NCBI GenBank assembly: GCA_004193285.1
Contig: SECP01000014.1
Span: 1 to 64,000, forward strand
DNA from: Myxococcales bacterium
Lineage (GTDB): Bacteria; Myxococcota_A; Polyangia; Polyangiales; Polyangiaceae
DNA: 64,000 bases
Reading direction: 5' to 3'
Part shown: in pieces, positions 17,275 through 25,568 of the stretch
Layout of the letters: each line of letters begins with the position of its first letter
Position numbering within the stretch: the stretch's first letter is position 1
The notes under the pieces: model-generated
What the model saw: the letters and a program-made list of their open reading frames with translations, nothing else
Told to the model about the DNA's origin: nothing
The model's database searches: none
Translations under genes and position numbers: made by a program

Positions 17275-17919
17275 CTACGCGAGACGATACGCGCTGGCTC
17301 GCTCTACGAACGCGACCAACTCCGGCGCTAAGCTCGGCAACAGCGAAGGGTCCGCTTCCTGCAGCATGAGGCAGTTTCCGAGCAGCGCGGCGTCCGCGAC
17401 GGTCGGTGCGTCCCCGAACAGGAAGGGTCGCTGCGTCAGTGTACGCAGCGAAGGCGCGAGAAGCTTTCGAGCGCGGGCCACGAGCACGTCACGCTCGCGT
17501 AGCCACGCTTCGACGCAGCCGGCGCCGAACTTGCGCTCCTTGACCAACGTGTACAGCGCGCGCTCGCCGGGCGTGGGCCAGGCCTGCTGCACCGCAGGAG
17601 AGCCGATGCGAAACAGCGCGTCTTCCAGCGGGCCGTCCACGAAGTCGTGGTAGGCCCAGATTGGCCCTTCCCACGGTGCGGGGACGAGCGATGCGCCGCG
17701 CCCTTGCGCGAGGTGCTCGCAGATGTCCCGCGACTCCTTGATGACCGCCCCCGACTCCGTGACCAGCACCGGCACGTAGATGTATCCGCCGGTCAAGGTT
17801 GCGAGCTCGTTGCGGTCTGCGTAAGGCACCTCGACTGCCTCATACTGGAGGCCGAGCCAATCCAGCAGCGCTTGAACCTTGCGGGCGTAGGGGCTGTACC
17901 GAAATCGGTAGAGTTTCAT
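17275..17919 (-). CDS. Glutathione S-transferase family protein
   Basis: 214 residues. The N-terminal thioredoxin-like GST domain (MKLYRFRYSPYARKVQALLDWLG) carries the cis-Pro/GSH-site segment YVPVLVTESGAVIKESRDICEHLA (about 50-73). The all-helical C-terminal domain has the PFLFGDAPTVADAALLGNCL signature near 166-185. The usual catalytic Ser/Cys position near residue 9 reads SPYARK, so Ser or Tyr chemistry is possible. The start is set at the beginning of the fold; a longer frame to 18351 overlaps the divergent gene. It is divergent from a LysR regulator 69 nt away, which probably controls it. Substrate unknown. Confidence 0.85.
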   Translation of the reverse strand: MKLYRFRYSPYARKVQALLDWLGLQYEAVEVPYADRNELATLTGGYIYVPVLVTESGAVIKESRDICEHLAQGRGASLVPAPWEGPIWAYHDFVDGPLEDALFRIGSPAVQQAWPTPGERALYTLVKERKFGAGCVEAWLRERDVLVARARKLLAPSLRTLTQRPFLFGDAPTVADAALLGNCLMLQEADPSLLPSLAPELVAFVERASAYRLA

Positions 17920-17975
17920 GCCCCAGTCCTTAACGGAGGGCCTCGTCATTGGAAAGCGCATGTTTCGCATGATAG

Positions 17976-17990
17976 ATGAGTAAAACTCAT
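17976..17990. promoter_or_regulatory. Inverted repeat overlapping the LysR start codon
   Basis: Perfect ATGAGT-AAA-ACTCAT repeat whose last bases are the ATG of the LysR gene. Just upstream, GCATG is repeated at 9-bp spacing (17958-17971). Possible autoregulatory operator in the GST/LysR divergent promoter. Confidence 0.35.
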
Positions 17991-18900
17991 GGATCCGGCC
18001 CTCCCCTCGCTGCGCGCTTTGCAGGTGTTCGAGGTGGCGGCGAGGCTCGGCAGCTTCACCAAGGCCGCCGGTGAGCTGCGCGTCACGCAGACGGCCGTAA
18101 GCCACCAGATCAAGCAGCTGGAGGAAGAGCTCGAGGCGCCGCTCTTTCGTCGAATGGGCCGCGGGCTGTCGTTGACCCCGGCCGGCCAAGCCTGGTTTGC
18201 GGAGCTCACGCGAGTCTTCGGGCAACTCCGGGAAACCAACCGCAAGCTCCGGAGCCGCCCTCGTGAGCGGCCGCTCGTGTCGCTCACCACGCTCCCTTCC
18301 TTCGCGGCGCGCTGGTTGGTGCCGAGGCTCGGCCTGTTTCTCGCGCGGCACCCCGAGGTAGACCTACGGATCTCCACGTCCGAGGCGGTGGTGGACTTCA
18401 CGCTGGAGCCGGTGGACGTGGGGATTCGCTTCGGCACCGGGCCTTACCGCGGACTTTTCTCCGAAAAGCTCTTCGAAGACGTGTTCATCACCGTCGCTTC
18501 GCCAGAGCTCGCGCAGCGACTGCACCGGCCGCGGGATCTCGCGCAGTCCCCGCTCCTCAAAGACGACCACGAAGGCGCGTGGCCGCGGTGGTTCCAGGCC
18601 CAGGGGCTCGGCTCGCCCGCGACCGCGCGCTACCACCAGCTGCTGGATTCGGGGCTGCTGGTCGAGGCGGCGGTGCGGGGGCAGGGCGTCGCGCTAGCGC
18701 GCTGGTCGCTCGTGCGAGACGAGCTCACCGCCGGCCGGCTGCGGCGCGTCTTTCCCAAGCTCCCTGCGCTGCCAGTCGGTCACGCGTACCACCTCGTAGG
18801 CCTCCGAGAGACCTTTCGGCGCCGGGAGATCGCGGCCTTTCGTAGCTGGCTGCGCGGCGAAATACGCGAGCTGGGGCGAGAGATGCCGAGCGCCAAGTAG
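17989..18900 (+). CDS. LysR-family transcriptional regulator (GcvA-like)
   Basis: 303 residues. The N-terminal winged HTH (LPSLRALQVFEVAARLGSFTKAAGELRVTQTAVSHQIKQLEEELEAPLF, about 4-55) is textbook LysR, followed by the linker helix and a substrate-binding domain of the GcvA/AmpR subgroup. The latter shows LTTLPSFAARWLVPRLG and DVGIRFGTGPY. There is no visible ribosome binding site before the ATG; a 15-bp inverted repeat overlaps the start. Divergent from the GST gene, its probable target. Ligand unknown. Confidence 0.9.
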   Translation: MDPALPSLRALQVFEVAARLGSFTKAAGELRVTQTAVSHQIKQLEEELEAPLFRRMGRGLSLTPAGQAWFAELTRVFGQLRETNRKLRSRPRERPLVSLTTLPSFAARWLVPRLGLFLARHPEVDLRISTSEAVVDFTLEPVDVGIRFGTGPYRGLFSEKLFEDVFITVASPELAQRLHRPRDLAQSPLLKDDHEGAWPRWFQAQGLGSPATARYHQLLDSGLLVEAAVRGQGVALARWSLVRDELTAGRLRRVFPKLPALPVGHAYHLVGLRETFRRREIAAFRSWLRGEIRELGREMPSAK

Positions 18901-18995
18901 CCGCGCGGACTTTCCCACGAGTTTTCAAGAGGTCCACGAAGCTGACACCGGGGCCTGCGACTCTGCTGCTCGAGAATCAATAGAAGGAGTAGCAG

Positions 18996-20156
18996 ATGGA
19001 CGCAGTGCTCTTCGCTACGGCGATGGCAGCCGCGGTGTCGCTCCTGCTCACGCTCGTCACCGATCTTTCGGTGCTGCGCGTCAGCCGCCGCCGAGACTAC
19101 ACCGGGCCGACCCCTGGTATCTCCGTGCTCAAGCCGCTCAAGGGTATCGATCACGGGCTGTACGACAACCTGGCGTCGCTCGCCGCCCAGGACTACCCCG
19201 AGTTCGAGCTGGTGCTCGGGGCCGAAGATCCGGGCGACCCCGCCTTGAAGGTGGCTCAGCAGCTGCGCCGTGAGTTTCCGGCCGTGCGCATCAAGGTCGT
19301 GTCCGGGGTGCTCACCTCCGGCCTCAACCCGAAGGTGAACAACCTCATCTCGCTCGAGTCCTACGCCAAGTACGACCACATGCTCATCTCGGACTCGAAC
19401 GTCCGGGTTGGACCGGACTACCTGCGTGCCATGGCGTCCGAGCTACGCGACCCCAAGGTGGGGCTCGTCTCCAGCGTGCTGTGCGGCGCCCGCGGCGAGA
19501 GCTTCGGCGCCAAGCTGGACAACCTGCACCTGAACAACTTCATCTCGCGCGCGGTGTGCGGCGCCGACGTGCTCGTCGCTCACCCGTGCGTGATCGGGAA
19601 GTCGATGCTCCTGCGTCTATCTCAGCTGAAAGAGCTCGGCGGCTTGGCCAGCGTCTGCAACGTTCTGGCGGAGGACTACGTGCTGGGCCAGAAGTACCAG
19701 CGCGCGGGGTTCAAGGTCGCGCTCTCGTCCTACGTCGTGGAAGCGATCAGCGGCCCGCGCTCGCTGAAGGATTTTTGCGCGCGCCACGTGCGCTGGGGGC
19801 AGATGCGTCGTCGCATCGCTCCCGCGCTCTACTTCGCCGAGCCGCTGTTCAGTCCATTGCCGTTCATCGTGCTCGGGCTGCTCTGCCTGACGTTCGGGGC
19901 CCAGTCCGGGATCGCATCCCGGATGGCGCTCCTGGAGTTCTTCGGGCTCGGGCTGGTCTTCAAATGGCTGTCCGACGCGCACGTGATGTGGCGGGTCAGG
20001 GGAGAGCGCCTCCACCTGGCGGAGCTGCCGTGCTGGCTGTGCAAGGACTTGATGCTGCTGGGGATCTGGGGCCTGGGGGCGGTGAAGCGCACCGTCGTCT
20101 GGCGAGGCACGGTCATGCGAATTGGCCCCGGCTCGGAGCTTTTCCCCTCGACTTGA
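18996..20156 (+). CDS. GT21 ceramide glucosyltransferase-like / HpnI-like glycosyltransferase
   Basis: 386 residues. An N-terminal TM helix (about 3-24) precedes a GT-A domain with the GT21 hallmarks: ISVLKPLKGID near 41, the LISDSNVRVGPDYL segment (about 130-144) with the D2 motif, AEDYVLGQ (about 226) and the RHVRWGQMRRR motif (QxxRW-like, about 268). Two or three C-terminal TM segments follow. GT21 enzymes glucosylate ceramide in eukaryotes and some bacteria; the hopanoid enzyme HpnI is in the same family. AGGAG lies 6-7 nt before the ATG. The neighbours (LysR gene, phoB-phoR) do not settle the lipid substrate. Confidence 0.82.
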   Translation: MDAVLFATAMAAAVSLLLTLVTDLSVLRVSRRRDYTGPTPGISVLKPLKGIDHGLYDNLASLAAQDYPEFELVLGAEDPGDPALKVAQQLRREFPAVRIKVVSGVLTSGLNPKVNNLISLESYAKYDHMLISDSNVRVGPDYLRAMASELRDPKVGLVSSVLCGARGESFGAKLDNLHLNNFISRAVCGADVLVAHPCVIGKSMLLRLSQLKELGGLASVCNVLAEDYVLGQKYQRAGFKVALSSYVVEAISGPRSLKDFCARHVRWGQMRRRIAPALYFAEPLFSPLPFIVLGLLCLTFGAQSGIASRMALLEFFGLGLVFKWLSDAHVMWRVRGERLHLAELPCWLCKDLMLLGIWGLGAVKRTVVWRGTVMRIGPGSELFPST

Positions 20157-20208
20157 AGCTTGGCTCGCGGGCCGTTGCTCAGGAAGTGACGCGGTAGTAC
20201 TACACGGC

Positions 20209-20226
20209 TGTCACCGAACCGTCACA
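20209..20226 (+). promoter_or_regulatory. Pho box upstream of phoB-phoR
   Basis: GTCACCGAACC then GTCACAG: units at 20210 and 20221, 11 bp apart, about 30 bp before the phoB start, implying autoactivation of the two-component operon. Confidence 0.72.
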
Positions 20227-20252
20227 GGCGCCCGATAGCCAGGAGACCCTGG

Positions 20253-20951
20253 ATGGCCCGAATTCTGATCATCGAAGACGAGCAGGACATTCTGTCTGTC
20301 CTCGAATACAACCTGCGCCAAGCGGGTCACGAAGTCACCACGACGCGCTCGGGCCGTGAGGGCCTGAAGCTCGGCAAAGAGCTCCACCCCGACCTCATCC
20401 TGCTCGACCTCATGCTTCCGGACCTGAGCGGTACGGACGTGTGCAAGCAGCTCAAGGAGGCGGCCGCCACCCGCGCGGTCCCGGTGGTCATGCTGACCGC
20501 GCGCGGCGAGGAGATCGACCGGGTGGTGGGCTTCGAGCTCGGCGCCGACGACTACGTGGTCAAACCCTTCAGCATGCGAGAGCTATCGCTTCGCATTCAA
20601 GCCATCCTTCGGCGCGGCAAGGCGCCGGTGGAGAGCGAGGCCAGCATCGAGTTCGGCGTGCTCCGCATCGATCGCGAAGCTCACCGGGTGTGGGTCGAGG
20701 CCGCGGAAATCGAGCTGACCGCGCTGGAGTTCCGGCTGCTCGTCACCCTGTACGATCGGCGAAACCGCGTGCAATCGCGCAGCGCGCTCCTGGACGACGT
20801 GTGGGGCATCCAGGCGGACATCACGACCCGGACCGTCGACACCCACGTCAAGCGCCTGCGCGAGAAGCTAGAGGCGGCGCGGGACTACGTGGAGACGGTG
20901 CGCGGCGTCGGGTACCGCTTCGTCGGCACGCCCGAAGAGGCGACCGCTTGA
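20253..20951 (+). CDS. phoB: Phosphate-regulon response regulator PhoB
   Basis: 232 residues: a receiver with the acidic pocket EDE at 8-10, D51 in LLDLMLPD, TARGEE and VVKPF, and a C-terminal winged helix (TALEFRLLVTLYDRRNRVQSRSALLDDVWG to RGVGYRFVG). It probably binds the GTCAC repeats seen at five promoters in this window and activates them when phosphorylated under phosphate limitation. A Shine-Dalgarno AGGAG lies about 8 nt upstream. Its stop overlaps the TTG start of the cognate kinase gene. Paralogue of the orphan regulator at 15377-16075. Confidence 0.93.
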   Translation: MARILIIEDEQDILSVLEYNLRQAGHEVTTTRSGREGLKLGKELHPDLILLDLMLPDLSGTDVCKQLKEAAATRAVPVVMLTARGEEIDRVVGFELGADDYVVKPFSMRELSLRIQAILRRGKAPVESEASIEFGVLRIDREAHRVWVEAAEIELTALEFRLLVTLYDRRNRVQSRSALLDDVWGIQADITTRTVDTHVKRLREKLEAARDYVETVRGVGYRFVGTPEEATA

Positions 20952-22729
20952 GACTAGGACTGCGCTCACGTCTGTTCGGCCTGGCGCTCGCGGTCGTGGC
21001 CGTCGTCGCCCTGCTCGTGAGCTTTCGCGGGCGCCCCCTGTTCGAGGCTCACTTGATGAGCAGCGCCCAGCGAGACGTCGCGGCGCGCGCGTCTTTGGTC
21101 GCGGCGCTCGCGGAGGCAAAAAAAGTATCGGCGACGGACTCGGCGGCGCTCTCGAAAGCGGCCCAGGAGCTCGCCGCGGATGCGGGAGCCTACGTCGAGC
21201 TCATCGGAGCGGACGGCTCCGTGCTGGCTGCCTCTGTCGGCGAGCCGAGCCAGCTTTCGCGAGCGCACGAGCGGGACGTAGCGGCGGTCCGCGGTGGTAG
21301 GCGCGGCGAGGTGACACCCGCGTTCTTGGTGGAAGGGCGGACCCTGTACACGGCCGCTTCTTTGCACTGGGCCGACGGCTCGCGAGGCGTAGCCCGCGTG
21401 GGCGCGTCACTCGTGCGCGTGGACGAACAACTCGCCGCGTTTCGAAGCACCGTCGTCGTTGCCGCTTTGCTCCTGCTCGCGCTGCTGTGCGGCGTCGCGG
21501 CGCTGATGGCGCGGCTCACCGCGCGGGGCCTGGCCGATCTCAACGATGTCGCGCGGCGCATGGTCGACGGGGACTTGGAAGCGCGGTCGGGCTTGGAGGG
21601 GGAAGACCAGCTGCCGATACTGGGGCGAACTCTGGACAAGCTGGCGCGCGGGCTCTCGTCTTCCTTGCAGGAGCTGCGCGGCGAGCGTGACCGCATGGCC
21701 GGCATTTTGGAGGGCATGCAGGAGGGCGTCATCTTGCTCGACTCCAAGCGCCGCATCGTGGTCTTGAACCCTGCGCTGCGAGAGATGCTGCTGCTGCCGG
21801 CGGACGCGATCGGCAAGCCGCTCCTTGAGGTCGTGCGCAACGCGGAGCTGCGGGACCTGTTCGATCAGGCCGCCACCGACGACGAGCCAACGACGCAAGA
21901 GGTGGAGATCGGCAACATCAAGCCGAGGCGACTCCTGGCGCGCGTCGCGCGCATGCCGGGCGAGGCACGTCAGTCGGTAGCGGTTTTCGTGGACGTGACG
22001 GAGGTGCGCCGCCTCGAGTCGATGCGCCGAGACTTCGTCGCCAACGTCTCCCACGAGCTGCGGACGCCGGTCACCGCCATCCGCTCCGCCGCGGAGACGC
22101 TCATCGACGGTGCCGCCGCCGATCCAGCCGCCTCGCAGGCGTTTATCGGTATCATCGACCGCAACGCGCAGCGCTTGCAGCAGCTGGTCGAAGATCTGCT
22201 GGACCTCTCGCGCATCGAGTCGCGCGGCTTTCGCCTGAGCATCGAGCCCATCGATTTGAAGCCGCTCTTCTCGCAAGTGATGGGCCTGTTCCGTGAGCGA
22301 GCCAGCAAGAAGAACGTCGCCTTGGAAGAGCGCTGCTCGGGGGAGCTCCCCAAGGTCCGCTCGGATCGGCGCGCGCTCGAGCACGTGCTGACCAACCTCA
22401 TCGACAACGCGGTCAAATACTGCGGCCCCGGCACTCACGTCTGGGTCAGCGTGACGACGTCGGCCGACCTCGTCACCGTCAGCGTGGGTGATGACGGCCC
22501 GGGCATCGACGAGCGCCACTTGCCGCGCATCTTCGAGCGCTTTTACCGGGTGGACGCCGGCCGCTCCCGCGAGGTAGGTGGCACCGGGCTCGGGCTATCG
22601 ATCGTCAAGCACCTGGTCGAGGCCATGGGCGGCGCGGTGTCGGTAGAGAGCAAGCTGAACCAGGGCACGACGTTTTCGTTCAGCATCAAGCGCGCCGAGC
22701 GCGAGCCCGAAGCGCGCGCCGTCGCTTAG
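20948..22729 (+). CDS. phoR: Phosphate-regulon sensor histidine kinase PhoR
   Basis: 593 residues from a TTG start that overlaps the phoB stop (TTGA); this places a basic n-region directly before TM1. Order: TM1 (about 9-25), periplasmic domain to about 165, TM2 (about 168-188), HAMP (about 190-240), PAS (about 250-350), HisKA with phospho-acceptor H369 in [11 protein letters not shown], and HATPase with the N box [10 protein letters not shown] (481-490), DDGPGI (515-520) and [12 protein letters not shown]. The large periplasmic sensor domain sets it apart from E. coli PhoR, which has almost none, and is closer to the Bacillus type. It should signal to PhoB and perhaps to both PhoB paralogues. 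Its stop overlaps the stop of the convergent GH5 gene. Confidence 0.9.
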   Translation: MRLGLRSRLFGLALAVVAVVALLVSFRGRPLFEAHLMSSAQRDVAARASLVAALAEAKKVSATDSAALSKAAQELAADAGAYVELIGADGSVLAASVGEPSQLSRAHERDVAAVRGGRRGEVTPAFLVEGRTLYTAASLHWADGSRGVARVGASLVRVDEQLAAFRSTVVVAALLLLALLCGVAALMARLTARGLADLNDVARRMVDGDLEARSGLEGEDQLPILGRTLDKLARGLSSSLQELRGERDRMAGILEGMQEGVILLDSKRRIVVLNPALREMLLLPADAIGKPLLEVVRNAELRDLFDQAATDDEPTTQEVEIGNIKPRRLLARVARMPGEARQSVAVFVDVTEVRRLESMRRDFVANVSHELRTPVTAIRSAAETLIDGAAADPAASQAFIGIIDRNAQRLQQLVEDLLDLSRIESRGFRLSIEPIDLKPLFSQVMGLFRERASKKNVALEERCSGELPKVRSDRRALEHVLTNLIDNAVKYCGPGTHVWVSVTTSADLVTVSVGDDGPGIDERHLPRIFERFYRVDAGRSREVGGTGLGLSIVKHLVEAMGGAVSVESKLNQGTTFSFSIKRAEREPEARAVA

Positions 22730-24024
22730 CGGGGGACCCAGCCGAGCGCGACCCGCTCCGGCGGGCGCCGCACGCGCACGAAGGGCGAAGGCGCCTCGGG
22801 CGAAGAGGCGGCGCCGGCACCGCAGCTGCCCCCGGTCGCGAAGCTTCGGGCGTAGTTTCCCAGTAAGATCCCGGTAGGGTCACCGGCGTAGAACGCAAAG
22901 CCATCGTAGTCGGGGTAGCGCTGGCCGCGCTCGTCCTTTCCGGCGAGCATCCACGACAAGCCCGCGCTGCCGGCGCGCAGCAGCGCGTCGTTCCAGCGGC
23001 GGTAGCTGTCGCGGCGCACGGCCCAGCCCTGGGCGGCTTCGACGCCGTACTCCTCCAGCAAAGTCGGCTTGCCGAGCTGGCGAGCTACCTCCAAATGATC
23101 GGCAATCCACCTTTCGCCGAAGCCCGGAGGTGTTCCCCAATCCTGCGGGTAAAGATGAAACGTGCCGAAGTCCACGTCCGGCAGCGCGGTGAGGGCCGCG
23201 TGATCCACGCCGTCATTTTGGCGGTACGCCCAGTGCTCTCCGCCGGTCGCGAGGAAGCCTTCGTCGCCGACGGAAACGAGCTGGCTCGGAGCCAGTGACT
23301 TCACGTAGCCGGACATTTCTCGCGCCCACGTCGTGATGGTCGAGCCATTCCAGCCGCCATCGCGGTCGAACGCGCTTCCGCTCTTGCAGCGCGGCTCATT
23401 GGCGAGCTCCCAGGCGAGCACGGTGGGGTCGTCCCGATACGGGCGCCCGTTGACCGAGTTCTGGCGCGACAGAACATGCTCCAGCCACGCGCGGTAAGCC
23501 CGCCTCGGTTCCTCCGCGGTGAAAAACTCGTGGTGCTGCTCGCGGCCGTACCACATCAAGTATTGATCCATGCCGCCGAAGGCGCGCCAGTTGTTGACGA
23601 GCACCACGATCAGCTTCAGGTCGCGCTCGGCGGCGGCGGCCAGCAGGTAGTCCAGCCGCTCGAGGCCGTCCGGCCCGTCATTGTAAGCGGGTCGATCTAG
23701 CGCCGGGTCCCAGTACTGAAAGTACACGCCGTCCTTGTGACCAACGCCGTCCGCGTTCGGAACGCTGCCGTCCAGCGAGCCGCGGTCGAGCATGCCCCAA
23801 ACGCGCAGCACCTTGAGGCCTAGTCGCTGCGCCGAGTCCAGCAAGTCGGTCACCATGGGCCGCGGCTTGTAAATGGCGTAGTAATTGTTGGCGCCCGCAA
23901 AACAGAACGGCTTGCCGTCGAGCTCGAAGCCGGGAAGCTTCGTCGCCGCGCTCGGCGCGCGCGGAGCGGCTTGCATGCAGCCGGAAAGGGCGGTGAGGGC
24001 GAGCGCGAGCGCGGCCAGGCGCAT
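22726..24024 (-). CDS. GH5-like mannan endo-1,4-beta-mannosidase lipoprotein
   Basis: 432 residues. A lipoprotein signal (MRLAALALALTALSGC) is followed by a (beta/alpha)8 glycoside hydrolase domain. FAGANNYYAIY lies near 42, VLRVWGML near 72, the acid/base Glu in WELANEPRC (E210), FHLYPQDW (about 289-296) and the nucleophile in LLEEYGV (E324/E325). These features match the GH5/GH113-like mannanases that begin with a conserved FxGxNxY motif. The start is set at the signal peptide; upstream sequence is inside the Zn-ribbon gene. It follows that gene with a one-base overlap. Surface-anchored, likely cleaving beta-mannan or a related glycan. Confidence 0.85.
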   Translation of the reverse strand: MRLAALALALTALSGCMQAAPRAPSAATKLPGFELDGKPFCFAGANNYYAIYKPRPMVTDLLDSAQRLGLKVLRVWGMLDRGSLDGSVPNADGVGHKDGVYFQYWDPALDRPAYNDGPDGLERLDYLLAAAAERDLKLIVVLVNNWRAFGGMDQYLMWYGREQHHEFFTAEEPRRAYRAWLEHVLSRQNSVNGRPYRDDPTVLAWELANEPRCKSGSAFDRDGGWNGSTITTWAREMSGYVKSLAPSQLVSVGDEGFLATGGEHWAYRQNDGVDHAALTALPDVDFGTFHLYPQDWGTPPGFGERWIADHLEVARQLGKPTLLEEYGVEAAQGWAVRRDSYRRWNDALLRAGSAGLSWMLAGKDERGQRYPDYDGFAFYAGDPTGILLGNYARSFATGGSCGAGAASSPEAPSPFVRVRRPPERVALGWVPR

Positions 24025-24557
24025 CAGCGGTCGCGCAGGCGTTGTTGCAGGTAGGCGAGCACGAGCGCGCGCTGCGCAGGATCGCTCAGCTTGGCGACCA
24101 AGCTCTCCATCAGCCCGAAGATCTCGTGGCCGAGCTTGCTGCGGAGGTCGCTCTGGAGCGAGGCGCGGTTGTGCTCCTCGGAGAGGTGCTCGCGCCAGGC
24201 CGGGCTCCACAAGCTGGTCACGTCATTCAGCAGATTCGCTGCTGCCAACCGTGACCATTCACCGGGGTCGAGCCATACGCCGCCGCACCGCGCGCAGCGC
24301 TCCAAGAAATAAGGGTCCTCGTTGCTTGCGCGCGCCCGCCGAAGCACGCCGTGCCCCTCCGGGCAGACGCCCGTACGGTGATCTTGCTCGAGCGGGTGCT
24401 CGGGGCGAAGGTCGAGCTCCATGAGTCGCTGGACGACGCCGGGTTCCCCAAAGCCGAGCGGCGGTACCCAGAACCCTTTGCATTGCGCGCAAGACGAGAT
24501 GACGGAGCCCTCCAGCGCGCTGAGCGCACCGGCACACTTGGGACAACGCTGGTTCAT
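24024..24557 (-). CDS. Zinc-ribbon (zf-TFIIB type) protein
   Basis: 177 residues with two zinc-ribbon units. CPKCAGAL with CAQCKGFWVP is at the N-terminus; CPEGHG with CARCGGVWLDPGEW is near 75-105. The GVWLD..E signature belongs to the TFIIB-like zinc-binding family. The C-terminal 80 residues are helical (LQSDLRSKLGHEIFGLMESLVAKLSDPAQRALVLAYL). Probably cytoplasmic, of unknown role. Translationally coupled to the mannanase-like gene downstream (TGATG), although no functional link is obvious. ATG 24557 is preferred over the longer frame to 24656, which overlaps the divergent GNAT gene. Confidence 0.75.
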   Translation of the reverse strand: MNQRCPKCAGALSALEGSVISSCAQCKGFWVPPLGFGEPGVVQRLMELDLRPEHPLEQDHRTGVCPEGHGVLRRARASNEDPYFLERCARCGGVWLDPGEWSRLAAANLLNDVTSLWSPAWREHLSEEHNRASLQSDLRSKLGHEIFGLMESLVAKLSDPAQRALVLAYLQQRLRDR

Positions 24558-24591
24558 CGGCTCTGCTAGATTTCGCCCGAGACTCGCTGAA

Positions 24592-25080
24592 ATGTCGATC
24601 GAAATTCGGGAGGCCAATTTAAGGGACGCAGAAGATGGGCGAGCATTCTTGCTCATGCTGAGCGCCTACGCGGAAGGGGAGATGGGCGGCGGAAAGCCGC
24701 TGGACGCGGACGTGGCTCGACGCCTCGTCCCGGCCTTGCTCGAGCACCCGGGGGCGCACGTCCTCTTGGCGTGGGACGGCGCGCGCCCGGTCGGCGTGGC
24801 CACTTGTTTCGTCGGCTTCTCCACCTTCGCGGGGCGCCCCTTGCTCAACGTTCATGACTTGAGCGTCGTTGTGGAAGCGAGCGGCCGCGGCGTCGGCCGA
24901 GCTCTCCTTGCTCACGCGGAGGTCCTCGCGCGCTCGCTCGGCTGCGTCAAGCTCTCGCTGGAGGTGCTCGAGGACAACGCCCTGGCGCGAGGCCTGTACG
25001 CTTCTTTTGGCTTCCGTGACTATGAGCTCGGCGGCGTGGCGCGGCGGACGTTCTTTCTCACGAAGCCGCTCGAGCCATGA
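24592..25080 (+). CDS. GNAT-family N-acetyltransferase
   Basis: 162 residues. The GNAT fold reads from IEIREANLRDAED, with motif A LSVVVEASGRGVGRALLAHAEVLARSLGCVKLSLEVLEDN (about 88-128, acetyl-CoA pyrophosphate loop GRGVGRAL) and motif B ALARGLYASFGFRDYE. Acceptor unknown. The end overlaps the next GNAT gene by 4 nt (ATGA), so the two are coupled. Confidence 0.85.
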   Translation: MSIEIREANLRDAEDGRAFLLMLSAYAEGEMGGGKPLDADVARRLVPALLEHPGAHVLLAWDGARPVGVATCFVGFSTFAGRPLLNVHDLSVVVEASGRGVGRALLAHAEVLARSLGCVKLSLEVLEDNALARGLYASFGFRDYELGGVARRTFFLTKPLEP

Positions 25081-25568
25081 GCTCCGAAGCTTCCGTACGC
25101 GAGGCGACGTGGGAGGACACGGAGCGCGCGCTCTTCGTCCTCCATCAATCCATCACCGTGTCATGCGTCGCCGACCATGGTGGCGATCCGCAAACGCTCG
25201 CGCACTGGCTCGGCAACAAGACGCCGCAATACTTCGAGCGCTGGCTCACCGAGCCAGCATCCGCGATGTTCGTCGCAGAGCTAGAGGGCGCGGTCAGGGG
25301 CATCGGCAAGGTCACGCGCGCCGCCAAGCTGGAGCTCTGCTACGTTGAGCCCGGCTTCGAGCGTCGCGGCATCGGCAGCGGGCTGCTGCGCGCCCTCGAG
25401 GCACGCGCGCGGAGCTGGGGGCTCGCGACGCTTCATGTCAGCAGCAGCCTTGCCGCGTGCGCGTTTTACGCCCGGAGCGGCTACGAGTCCGCGGGGCCCC
25501 CCGTGCCGTGGCTGGGCACGGTGCGCTGCTACCCTTTCACGAAGCGGCTCACGCCGTCTGGGACGTAG
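25077..25568 (+). CDS. GNAT-family N-acetyltransferase
   Basis: 163 residues. Acetyl-CoA binding motif A is LCYVEPGFERRGIGSGLLRALEARARSWG (about 84-112) and motif B is ACAFYARSGYES. The insert VSCVADHGGDPQTLAHWLGNKTPQYFERWL is shared with a GNAT subgroup sometimes annotated as PA4534-like. Coupled to the preceding GNAT. Its 3' end overlaps the 3' end of the convergent AraC gene by 20 nt. Confidence 0.83.
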   Translation: MSSEASVREATWEDTERALFVLHQSITVSCVADHGGDPQTLAHWLGNKTPQYFERWLTEPASAMFVAELEGAVRGIGKVTRAAKLELCYVEPGFERRGIGSGLLRALEARARSWGLATLHVSSSLAACAFYARSGYESAGPPVPWLGTVRCYPFTKRLTPSGT

